DNA of 64,000 nt from contig JAPTOF010000007.1 in the NCBI GenBank assembly GCA_028554755.1, positions 16,291,001 to 16,355,000 of the forward strand. Direction: 5' to 3'. Shown in pieces: positions 44,428 to 53,883 of the stretch. Source of the stretch: Cordia subcordata (taxonomy: Eukaryota > Streptophyta > Magnoliopsida > Boraginales > Cordiaceae). A program made the translations under genes and the position numbers. How positions within the stretch are numbered: position 1 is the first letter of the stretch; the number at the start of each line of letters is the position of its first letter. The notes under the pieces were generated by a model, which was given only the letters and a program-made list of their open reading frames with translations, made no database searches and was not told where the DNA came from.

Positions 44428-45185
44428 GTGAGAATGTTGAGATTCCTTTAGAACGAGTTGAAGAGATAGGAGAGAGACCTAGAGATGAGAGAAATAGTGG
44501 TGAAAAAGATGATGTTTTGGAGAGAAGATTAGAAAAAGGGGTTGATGGAGAGATCACATCTTGTAGTGAGGATGAGGATGAGCTTAATGATAATTTGGTT
44601 CTTGATGACTCTTATGAATATGTTTTAGAGGAAACAGTACCCTATCCTCTTGAGCTTTCGTTGCCACCCAATGAGTCACGTGAACCTAACGTTCCCTCTC
44701 TTTCTACATTACCCGTACACATGGAGGTTGAGTCTTGTGTCGATAGTACTCAATTGCATTCCGAGTCGGCATTTAGGGAGTTTAGTGCGCATTCTCCCCT
44801 CGAGCATTCATGCATACATGATGAGGAATCCGTTGAGTCCCCATTGCCCTCTCCATTAGTGTCTACCCCGTATGAAGAGCATGATGGTGAGATGACACCC
44901 ACTAGTAATGGATGTGTTGTCGAATTTAAAGGGACTTTAGCTAGTGAAGGTTTAAAGTCATCCATTGGGGAAAACAAGGCATCAATTTTGGAGGTTTTAA
45001 ATGATAAGTCTTTTGGAGTTAAGAATCATGATGTTGAAGAGAATAGCAACTCTAAGAAGACACATAAGAAAGGAATTGAGGTGCTTGGAAGAATGATCTA
45101 TGGGTCTCTTTGGATGTTTGATGATTCATTGATGGAAATAGAGCCCATTAAGATCGAATCCACCCTTCGTGAGGAGTTAGAATGA
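44424..45185 (+). CDS. Element B ORF2: acidic protein of unknown function
   Basis: 253 codons starting at an ATG that overlaps the ORF1 stop (ATGA, 44,424-44,427). The N-terminal half is very acidic (SEDEDELNDN, YEYVLEE) with many prolines and serines, suggesting disorder; the C-terminal part has KKTHKKGIEVLGRMIYGSLWMF. It ends at a TGA, after which the same frame stays open to 45,680. I do not recognise a family. Position after a Gag-like ORF1 does not correspond to protease or RT, neither of whose motifs is present. Confidence 0.6.
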   Translation: MSENVEIPLERVEEIGERPRDERNSGEKDDVLERRLEKGVDGEITSCSEDEDELNDNLVLDDSYEYVLEETVPYPLELSLPPNESREPNVPSLSTLPVHMEVESCVDSTQLHSESAFREFSAHSPLEHSCIHDEESVESPLPSPLVSTPYEEHDGEMTPTSNGCVVEFKGTLASEGLKSSIGENKASILEVLNDKSFGVKNHDVEENSNSKKTHKKGIEVLGRMIYGSLWMFDDSLMEIEPIKIESTLREELE

Positions 45186-45680
45186 CCTAGGCTTGATCAT
45201 GTTATATCTTGTGGAGAAGAAGAGTGCAGTACATCCACTTCCTATATCGTTGCTCCTTCTTCTCCAAATGTCGTTCCAACGCCCATTTCCCATTCCATTG
45301 AGTGTTCCTTTTTGGAGCTCACATTTGTGCCTTCATGCATAGAACATTTTCATCTAGGGTTAGAAAGCACGTTACCCATGTTGCATGCATTAGACCTATC
45401 TTGGACCTATGGGGAAAGTGTGTTCCTAGCCCTTGATTATGAGAAGAAGGCATTGGGGTGGCTAATTAAAGAGCAAGCGGGACATGATTCTTCACGTTTG
45501 AGCATGCTTCATTCCACACTTGCGCATTCATTTGATATTTTAGGGTGGGATCTTGAAAAGGGGTGCACCATGCATTCATCGGCCCAACCTTTAATGCATA
45601 ATCCTTTTCCTTCTATATTCTGTGCTTTGATGATTATCCGGCAATTTGTGCCACGCAACTTTAAACATGTTTTACTCTAA
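45186..45680 (+). CDS. In-frame continuation of element B ORF2
   Basis: 165 codons in the same frame as ORF2, separated only by the TGA at 45,183-45,185 (a CGA-to-TGA change would explain it). It includes LDLSWTYGESVFLALDYEKKALGWLIKEQAG and a histidine-containing C-terminus ending FKHVLL. If joined, ORF2 would be about 418 residues. No family was recognised. Just after its stop comes the motif 'ggcgttaaatccagcgctactaggaggcacc', of the type that follows integrase in Athila elements. Confidence 0.5.
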   Translation, partial: PRLDHVISCGEEECSTSTSYIVAPSSPNVVPTPISHSIECSFLELTFVPSCIEHFHLGLESTLPMLHALDLSWTYGESVFLALDYEKKALGWLIKEQAGHDSSRLSMLHSTLAHSFDILGWDLEKGCTMHSSAQPLMHNPFPSIFCALMIIRQFVPRNFKHVLL

Positions 45681-47170
45681 CATTGGCACCCGGCTGGAGG
45701 CGTTAAATCCAGCGCTACTAGGAGGCACCTTAGGCTTGTTCATATTTTTCTTGTTTTTCTTGTATTTATTTGCCTTTGCCTTTGTATATAGTAGATTAGT
45801 TTTCTTGTACTTATTCTTACTTTGTACATAATAGATTAGATTGCTTTTGTTTATCTTACCTTTTTTATATTTTAGGATTTCTTTTGTTTATTTTCATTCT
45901 TAGTAGGTTAGATTTTTACTCCCTTACTTGTTCTTGCTCCTTTCCTTCATTTGTGCATCAATCCCTTACCCGTGTTTACATCCTTGTTTATCATTTCAAA
46001 TGTCAATATGAGCTTGCATAGCATATCTTCTAATCTCTTCTTTGTTTTTTGAGCATTAGTGCTTTCCACAAAAGATAGAGGCTAGTAGATCATTGGATTG
46101 TCTTTAGCATTTGCGGACTACATGGAAACAAGGTTGTATCTATCCATCTTTTACTTGTCCTTATCTATCCCTCTCCGCATTCCCCATATGTATTTCATGT
46201 TGATTGCTTGTCATGTTGTTTTGTGATTTTTGCTTGAGGACAAGCAAAGTTTAGGTTTGGGGGTGTGGTTGTTCATTTATTGTTTATATCATATTTGGGA
46301 TAGATTTGCTTGCCATATCTTATTTTTGCTTAAAATGTGTTCAAATTTTTCATTTTTTTTGCATATTTTGAGTTAGTTTATCTCCACGTTGGTTGGAGAG
46401 TTGGCTTTTGTTATTGACTTATTTGATTGGAGAAGATAAGGGTGTATTGTGGGGAGTAAATGAAGTGTAGGGTATAACCTAAACTTTGAAGAGAATCCTT
46501 TTGAAAACTGTGGGGAGTGAGTATTTCTAACAATGCACCTTGTAGTTTCCCCACAACTTGGTTGGAAAAAGTGTTTTTAAAGGATTGTTGATATGAGTGC
46601 CCATTCCTTGATTGGTTCTGTTAGTTTGCCTTAGCCTCTTCTTTTTCCTTTCTTTTTGTTCTATTTATGTATAGAAAAAAAAAAAAAACAAACAAAAACG
46701 AAAAAAAAAATGAGAAAAAGAGAAAAGCCAAAAGGCAACAAAAAGATTGAAAAGTGAAGTATGTTGAATAAGTGTCAAGTGACATAATGTCAATTTGACA
46801 CAAGTATCTCTTTTGTTCTTTCATGTGTTATGAATAAGGCTCTTACGTTAATGTGAGCCATTGTGATGTATCTTCTCTTTCTTGTATCTTTGGGGCTAAG
46901 TGCATATTAGGAGGCCATGTTAGTTGATAGAGCACGAAGTATCAACATCCCGAGTGCGTGAGTTGGAATCCTAAGTTTGTGGTGGGTCTAGCTACTTGGT
47001 GACATTCCCAAGAGGTATGAGACCCCTTGTGATTAAAGGGAGGACCCGAAAAAGACTAGGGAAGTCCTTACATGAAAAGAATGACCCCTTGTACCCCTTG
47101 GATGCAAAAAGATAGCAAGTCAATGCAATTGGCAACTCTTTGAAAAGCATGAGGATAGACTTCATTTAGG
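45681..47170 (+). other. Non-coding 3' region of element B
   Basis: About 1.5 kb without a credible frame. It starts with the conserved post-ORF motif, passes through thymine-rich sequence (45,740-45,960) and contains blocks shared with A (46,480-46,620 with 3,100-3,240 reversed; 46,930-47,160 with 2,520-2,760 reversed). The internal hairpin-polypurine module is at 46,231-46,267. Retention by an element lacking enzymes suggests it holds cis-acting signals. Confidence 0.6.
46231..46267 (+). promoter_or_regulatory. Internal polypurine-like hairpin module, element B
   Basis: TGCTTGAGGACAAGCA forms a perfect 6-bp stem; AAGTTTAGGTTTGGGGGTG follows. It is 940 bp before the terminal module, nearly the spacing found in A. 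Confidence 0.6.
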
Positions 47171-47208
47171 CTTGCTTGAGGACAAGCAAGGGGAAGGTTT
47201 GGGGGTGT
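47171..47208 (+). promoter_or_regulatory. Polypurine tract with hairpin, element B
   Basis: CTTGCTTGAGGACAAGCAAG is a perfect 7-bp stem with loop GAGGAC, followed by GGGAAGGTTTGGGGGTGT and then the 3' LTR start TGATGTGTG. This is the plus-strand primer. Confidence 0.85.
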
Positions 47209-48686
47209 TGATGTGTGTCATTTGTGTATGTTTGCATCTAGTTTTTGCATGCATATTTAAGGGTGTTTAAAGTATAATTGAGTGCGCTTAGTATAAAGTT
47301 TATGCATATTTGTTAATATTTGTACATAATGTATTTAGGTGCATAAATACTATACTAAGTGTTATATTCCATGTTTTAGGAGTATTTTGGAAGGGTTCAA
47401 GCTTATGCGAGGAAGAAATGAGCTAACGGATGAAGACTGGAAGAAAAGAAATAAAGAAGAGATCATTCTGATCCAGCCGGTCGACTTAGAAGAAGAGCCG
47501 GTCGACCGGCTGTGCGCTGAAGAAATCCATAAAAAGCTCGTTTCAACTCATTTTCAGGGAGGAACTTTTATTTCTTAAATCCTAATAAACCCTAACCCTT
47601 TACCCACTTCACAAAACACCCTAAACCACCATCTAAACCCAACACCAAGCTAGGATTGAAGCATTAAACAAAGATTTGAAGGATTTGTACGTATTTGGAA
47701 GCAAGAATTTAGGGAAATTTTTCTTATTCTTTCTCTATTTCTTGTAAATATGTTGCTAGATTAGGCTAGATTTAGGGTTGATTGTTGTTGTATATTAGAT
47801 TAGGGCTTTGAATAATGGATTTGCGTAGATCTTTGGCTCTTAATACATGTTTATTTACATAAATTTATGGCGTGATTCAATATGTCTATGTATTGGAAAT
47901 CAAACATGTCTATGTGTTTGTTAAAATGCCTAAGTGAATATGCATGTGTTATTTGTGCTTCAAATGCTCTTATCTACTTATATGGGTGATGTGATTGTGC
48001 TTAATCTTGTGGCTTTGCTTAGTAGAGTAGGCTTTAGCTTTAAATCCAGCTAATAGGTTACATGCTATGCTTAGTCGAGTTTAGGTGCTAGTCCTTGGCT
48101 TTAAATCCAGCCAAGTGGATAAGTTAACCTAGACTAGAGTATCCCTCACCCATGTTAGTGTTGGTTAATTGAGCCTTAATGTCACGTAGTGTTTAGGTGC
48201 TAGTCCTTGGCTTTAAATCCAGCCAAGAGGATAAGTTCTAAGCACGGATTGCGTAGGCTAGGAGGATTGGCCCTTAGCTTTAAATCCAGCTAACGGGTTG
48301 AACCACTAGTATTGGTTAAGAGAGCCCCCGATCAACACAACGGCAATAGAAGTCCCGAGCCTTAGATAGACATCATCTGTTATCATAGCCCAAGTCTTGT
48401 TGTAATGCAATCGCCCTAGGTCCCCTTCTTCTTTATTAGTGTTTCCTTCCTTAGTTTGGTTCCCTTAAGTTCCTCCATAGATTAGTTTTTATTTTCCTTT
48501 TTCTGAGCTCCATTCCATCCTAAAGTAAGTACACACACGCACGTGGCTAGTTTAAGGCACCCGAGCACATAGAGACTAAACTAAGGTAGCCTCCCTGTGG
48601 ATTCGACCCCGCACTTGCACACACTGTACTACACACGTCCCGTGCACTTGCGGGCTATTTAGGCTTGTGCTCAAATAGCGATATCA
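47209..48686 (+). repeat. 3' LTR of element B
   Basis: 1,478 bp, TGATGTGTGTCA...GCGATATCA. It has a shortened GGTCGAC cluster (47,476-47,510, only two or three motifs), a TATA-like CCATAAAAAGC (47,527-47,537) and four leader hairpins in the order TTAGCT, TTGGCT, TTGGCT, TTAGCT between 48,035 and 48,292. Confidence 0.92.
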
Positions 48687-48691
48687 GGACA

Positions 48692-50045
48692 CAAAAATCC
48701 AAAAAAAAAAAATTACCCATTTTTTTTAAAGAAAACAAAGCACATTAAGCATAACTAGCATAAAAAACACAACTCACATCAAATGTGCTCTTAATACCTC
48801 AAAAGAATGTAACACAATTAAAAAAATTGTACTCCCAAACCTAAATTTTGCTTGTCTTCAAGCAAAGAAAGAATAAGAACATGACAAGCAAAAAACAGAA
48901 ATGCACAAGAGGGGTATACAGAAAGGTAAAAGAGCATAGAACGAGACAACCTGATGAAATAGTAGCATCCTTGACTGTGATGTCTTACAAGTTATCTCCA
49001 ACCTTGTGTACACTAATAAAGCATAGAACTTTGCAAAAATAACAAAGAGATTAGTAGATGAAACAAGAGTACACAGCATCACCTATAGACATGTAAATTA
49101 CTAGCTACTAGTGTAAAGCAAAAACTTAGATACAGAAACAAGCTACAATAATTAAATACTTGCAATAATATATAAGGAACTAAAACCAAGAACAAAAGCA
49201 AGAAAAATAAAAGATTTTTTTTTCATTTGGCCAACCCTATTTACATCCCTATACAAAGGTTTCAAACTCTAGAAGGCATTTAAGCCGACTCACAAAAACA
49301 ATAAAAATTAGAAGAGTATAAAAAGAATAGAATAAAAAAAATTAAAACAAATAAAACAGTTAACTCAAATACGCTAGTTTGCCTCCTAAGAAGCGTTAAA
49401 TTTTACATCTTCAGCCGAGCGAACAATAAGCTCAAGTGTATGTGGGGTCTTTCAGATCCACGGACTCAATTTCATGTGGAGTTGAATTCAGATCAAGTGC
49501 ATGCTTCAATCTCTAACCATTCACTGTGAGAACTCATCCTTCTTTAAGGTGCTTAATTTTGATTGCTCTAGAAAGGTATGCCTTAAGCACCTCGTATGGT
49601 CCACCCCGTCTAGTCCTCAACTTTCCATGAAAGAACTTCAATTCTGAGTTAAAAATCCAAATTCTATCTGAAGGGGCGAATGATTTCCTAAAAATGGATT
49701 TATCATGAATTCTCTTCATCCTCTCCTTATAAAGTTTTCCATTCTCATAAGCTTCAAAGCGTAGTTCCTCTAACTCACTTAAGGCCAATTTTCTTTCTTC
49801 ACCTACACGTTGCATGTCAAAATTCAAAGCCTTAATAGCCTAATATGCACGATGCTCAAGCTCGACAGGTAAGTGCACGCTTTACCATACACTAACCTAT
49901 CGGGAGACATTTCAATAGGGGTTTCAAAAGCTGTACAATAGGCCCATAATGCATCATGTAATCCACTCAACCAATCCTTACAACCAAGCTTAACCATTTT
50001 CTACAAGATAAACTTAATTTCCCTATATGACAATTCGACTTATTC
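48692..50045 (-). pseudogene. Athila fragment D1: 3' region and integrase C-terminus
   Basis: Minus strand. 48,692-49,530 is the 3' untranslated part, with the internal polypurine-like hairpin at 48,835-48,862. 49,534-49,827 encodes an integrase tail: [34 protein letters not shown] and the GPY/F module with RRGGPYEV. 49,830-50,045 is more of the integrase with frame breaks. It stops abruptly against D2 at about 50,045. D1 differs from A more than D2 does. Its polypurine tract and LTR start lie at 37,384-38,190 through the inversion, and element B inserted in its 3' region. Confidence 0.75.
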
Positions 50046-50284
50046 AAAGAAAACAAGGTTAATAGCATTACCTTTGCAATCTTATGTTGGCATGTGCAAT
50101 AATAAGCAACGGTGTATCTTATGGGACAAAGGATCAGGATTCAACACTTTGGTGTGGGTGAAAGAAAAACAAAGAAAGAGAAAAGGAAGGAAAGTGAAAC
50201 AAATGCAAAATTGCAAAATTAAACCTAGGTTGCCTCTTAGTAGCGATAATCATCGCGCCGTCAGCTAGACGAACACCAACTCAT

Positions 50285-50660
50285 CTTCAGCCTCCATATA
50301 TGGGATCCTGAAGCATTAAAACTTCCACACGAGCCATGCTCGGATCATATGCATGCTCCAAGTGTTTCCCGTTCACCGCCAACTATCGGCCATCCTTCAA
50401 GTCCTTGATTTTGACCGCCTCGAATGGGTAGGCTATCAGCACTTCATACGGACCATCCCATCTTGACTTGAGCTTACCTGGAAAGAGCTTCAAATGTGAG
50501 TTAAATAATCAAACTTTATCGGAGGGAGAGAATGATTTCTTAAGAATATGTTTATCATGAATTCTCTTCATTCTATCCTTATTAAGCTTGGCGTTCTCAT
50601 ACACATCAAATCGAAGCTCTTTCAATTCCGCTACAAGCTTCCTTTTCTCACTAACTTGCA
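50285..50660 (-). pseudogene. D2 integrase C-terminal GPY/F region
   Basis: On the minus strand the sequence parallel to A's 3,890-4,230: linker, an [15 protein letters not shown] stretch, the GPYEV core and the C-terminal ARVEVLMLQDP. Stops and indels interrupt it. It is the second GPY/F region in 1 kb, the other belonging to D1. Confidence 0.75.
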
Positions 50661-50670
50661 AAATCAAAGT

Positions 50671-50871
50671 TTAAGGCCTTGATTGCCAATAAGCCCTATG
50701 CTCTAGTTCTATCGGCAAGTGAGTCGGCCAAAATAACTCACATTGCAAGACCTTCGCAGCGGTCTTTTTTCCATTAAAATAACCTCCACATCTCTTATCG
50801 TGACACATACTCAACACACTCTCAAATTCGTCTTTAAGCACACACCGATGAATCACTTGATTCGCACACAC
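50671..50871 (-). pseudogene. D2 integrase with the catalytic core deleted
   Basis: 66 codons on the minus strand run from the zinc-binding region (CHDKRCGGYFNGKKTAAK, CELFWPT) directly into the post-core segment ([12 protein letters not shown]). In A these two pieces are about 590 bases apart and enclose the D,D,E core. The integrase of D2 is therefore a deletion derivative, with no active-site residues left. Confidence 0.85.
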
Positions 50872-51024
50872 TTTAAAAAAATATAGGGATCCTCCCGAAA
50901 GAAATGTCTCACTTATGCTAGGAACCTATTTCTCTCTCTTCTCCTAATGGGAGGGAAAACGCCCTATGGCAAGCTAATTGACAATATAACCAAATCATGG
51001 TGTGTGATGAGAGACGGCAAACAA

Positions 51025-51687
51025 TTATTCATCAGGAAACGAATCACGAAAATGAGATAGATCCTTAGAAGACTCACTAACAAGACAGGAAAGGTGATCC
51101 GCAACTAAGTTTTCACTACCCTTCTTACCCCGAATTTCAACATCAAATTCTTGAAGAAGGAGCAACCACCTAATCAAGCGGGGCTTAGACTCCTTCTTAG
51201 ACAACAAATACCTCAATGACGCATGATCAGTGTAGGCAATCACTTTAGACCCTAGGATATACGACCTACACTTGTCAAGGAAGAAAACTACTGCTAGAAG
51301 CTCTTTTTCTGTGGTGGTATAGTTCTTTTGGGCTTCATCAAGAGTCCTGCTATCATAATACACTACATTGGGCAACTTATCTTGCCGTTGACCAAAAACA
51401 GCTCCTATTGCATAATCAGACACATCACACATAACCTCAAATGGGAGACTGTAGTCAAGTGGCTGGATGAGTGAGGAGGAGGACAATAAGGATTTAATCC
51501 TATTAAAAGCTCTAACACACTCATCATCAGACTCAAAGGAGACATCTTGTGCTAAGAGCCTAGACAAGGGTTGCGCTACATGGCTAAAATCCTTGATGAA
51601 CCTACGGTAGAAACCTGTATGCCCTAGAAAAGATCTAACATCCTTAACACACTTAGGGATAGGCAACCTTTTAATCAATTCTACCAT
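51025..51687 (-). pseudogene. D2 RT thumb and RNase H
   Basis: 220 open codons on the minus strand with [31 protein letters not shown] and the intact RNase H segment [16 protein letters not shown] and [15 protein letters not shown]2 encodes tyrosine at the position where A has a TAG stop (5,489), showing that the stop in A is private to A. Confidence 0.85.
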
Positions 51688-52440
51688 AGCCTAGTTGACT
51701 TGAATACCACTAGATGAGACTACATGACCTAACACTATCCCTCATTGCACCATGAAATGGGATTTCTCCTAACTTAACACTAGATTCTTTTCCACACATC
51801 AGTCTAATACTAAAGAGAAGTGACTCAAGCACTCATCAAAACTATCACCAAAGACCGAGAAGTCATCCATGAAAATCTCTAAATGCTTCTTTATCATGTC
51901 ACTAAAAATGGCCATTATACACCTCTGGAAAGTTGCTGGGGGATTACAAAGATTGAAAGGCATCCTTCTATAGGCAAAAGTGCCATAGGGACAAGTAAAA
52001 GTGGTCTTCTCCTGGTCCTCGGCAAACACAGGGATCTAATTATACCCGGAATAGCCATCTAGAAAGCCATAGTAGTTATGCCCAGCTACTCTATCTAAAA
52101 TCTAATCTAGAAAAGGCAATGGGAAATGATCCTTCCTAGTTTTGGAGTTAAGCTTCCTATAATCGATACAAACTCTCCAACCCATGGAAGTACGCTTAGG
52201 GATAAACTTTCCTCTCCCATTTTCTACAACTGTGATCCCGCATTTCTTAGGGACAACTTGGACTGGGCTAACTTACTTGCTATCAGAGATCAGATAAATA
52301 ATGCGTGCATCTAAAAGCTTAACATTCCTTTTCCTAACAACTTCACTCATGTGTAGGTTTAGCCTCCTTTACATCTCCCTGAAAGGAATGGATCCATCTT
52401 CAAAGTGAATACGATACATGCAAATCAAAGGGTTAATTCC
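51688..52440 (-). pseudogene. D2 reverse transcriptase palm and fingers
   Basis: Minus strand. Open pieces such as 51,799-52,029 hold TTFTCPYGTFAYRRMPF, ATFQRCIMAIF and the FMDDFSVFG catalytic box; the upstream part (52,080-52,440) holds the decayed fingers with several stops. It aligns with A's 5,690-6,616. Confidence 0.8.
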
Positions 52441-53883
52441 TCTCAAATCATCAATTTTCAACCTTGTAGCCTCCCTATGTTTCCTAAGAACCTTTAAGAA
52501 ATGCTCCTCATGCTATCTAGAAAGATCGGAAGCTATGATAACCGGAAAGGTCTCACTAGAGCCTAGTAATGCATACTTCAAATGGTCAGGAAGGGGTTTG
52601 AGCTCTAAAGAAGGACTAGGCTTAACCAAGGGGGACTCAACCTCAACATCTTCAATGGGAACATCACTAGAATCAAGACTAGAAGGATTAACCTTAAGTG
52701 ACTTATCAATCGAAGATTTCTTAACTATGGAGGTAGAGGCTACACACTTCTACTCTAAGGTGTCTAAATCAAAGCTAGTCAACAAATCCTCAATTTTTCT
52801 CAATTCTATCTCATTAGTCATAGTTCTCTCTACAAAGTCCTCAATGCACGAATCAATCAAATCAATTCTAAAAAACTCTTCTCCATCCTCTCCTCCTACA
52901 CTAGCCCTATTCACTGCCTCAGCGACCTTCATAGTGGACCTTAAATTTCCAAATTTCATCTCTAATAACCCAGACTTATAATGAATAATAGCATCTGCTG
53001 TGGCAAGAAAGAGGCGACCTAATAGAACGGGAGTGGTATGTCTATAGTCATGTCCCGAATCCATATATAACACTATGAAGTCAACAGGGTACACAAACTC
53101 ATCTACCTAGACCATAACATCCTCTACCACACCCCTAGGTCTACGTTCGGACTTATCAGCTAGTTGAAGAGTAAAATATGTAGGGGACAACTCATCTAGA
53201 CCTAGCTGCTAATAGACAAAGTAGGGAATGAGATTCACACTGGACCCTAAATCTACTAAGGTGTGATCAATCTGGGTCTCTCTAATCCTACAAGTAATAG
53301 TGAAAGCTCCAGGGTCACTTATCTTAGGCAGGAGGCTCAAAGTACAAATACTACTCACTTTTTCCATAAGCCTCACCTTCTTAGGGATGTTCGATGATCT
53401 ACAGTTCCTTGTGCAAAGATCTTTAAAAAACTTAGAACATGAGGGAATGAAAAATCACATCTATCAAAGGAAGAATGACCTTAAGGTCCTTAAGATGCTC
53501 TAAAATCTTGAAAAACCTAGAATCCTTACTAGGTGTAGGCCTCTCTAAAGTGGATAGGAAGTGAACCCTAGGTGTAACATCTCTAGACACATGGCAATCG
53601 TCAATAGGCTTCTTTCTCTCCCTATGAGGGCAGGAAGTACTACTCTCTCCATGGTCTGTAATAGGCTTAACTCTCTCAACAAGACCCTTTCTAGAATCCT
53701 TCTCAACAGGCTACTATGTGTCTCTCTAGACTTAGAAGGACCATTAGGTGCAGGCACTGCAAAGTCAACTCCTACCCTATTATCCACTACCCTACCACTC
53801 TTAAGAGTAGTGATAGCCTTAGCCTGGGCCAAGGGGGGATAAGTGGTATCGGTGGAGGAGCAGGACTGGACTCTAGGGTTCAT
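52441..53883 (-). pseudogene. D2 protease and flanking linkers
   Basis: Minus strand, parallel to A's 6,629-8,070. 52,750-53,094 encodes the protease C-terminal half (YPVDFIVLYMDSGHDYRH, VLLGRLFLATADA) and the start of the RT linker; 53,545-53,883 encodes the gag-protease linker (NPRVQSCSSTDTTYPP). Where A has run-together stops near 7,300, D2 reads LQLADKSERRPRG without a break. Several other stops disable it. Confidence 0.75.

Larger units (their letters stand above)
42035..48686 (+). mobile_element. Full-length non-autonomous Athila-type element B
   Basis: LTRs at 42,035-43,534 and 47,209-48,686, a tRNA-Asp primer site, two unusual overlapping ORFs, a long non-coding 3' region and polypurine tract. 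There is no protease, RT, RNase H or integrase in 3.7 kb of interior, so it must have used enzymes from an autonomous relative such as A. Right flank is GGACA (48,687-48,691); the matching copy now lies inverted at 37,384-37,388 because an inversion exchanged the left flank. The family is represented by three further LTRs in the window. Confidence 0.9.

Noticed and set aside
43732..45680. Element B ORFs considered as an envelope-like gene
   Set aside because: No signal peptide or membrane-spanning hydrophobic segment is visible, and ORF1 has a nucleic-acid-binding knuckle instead.
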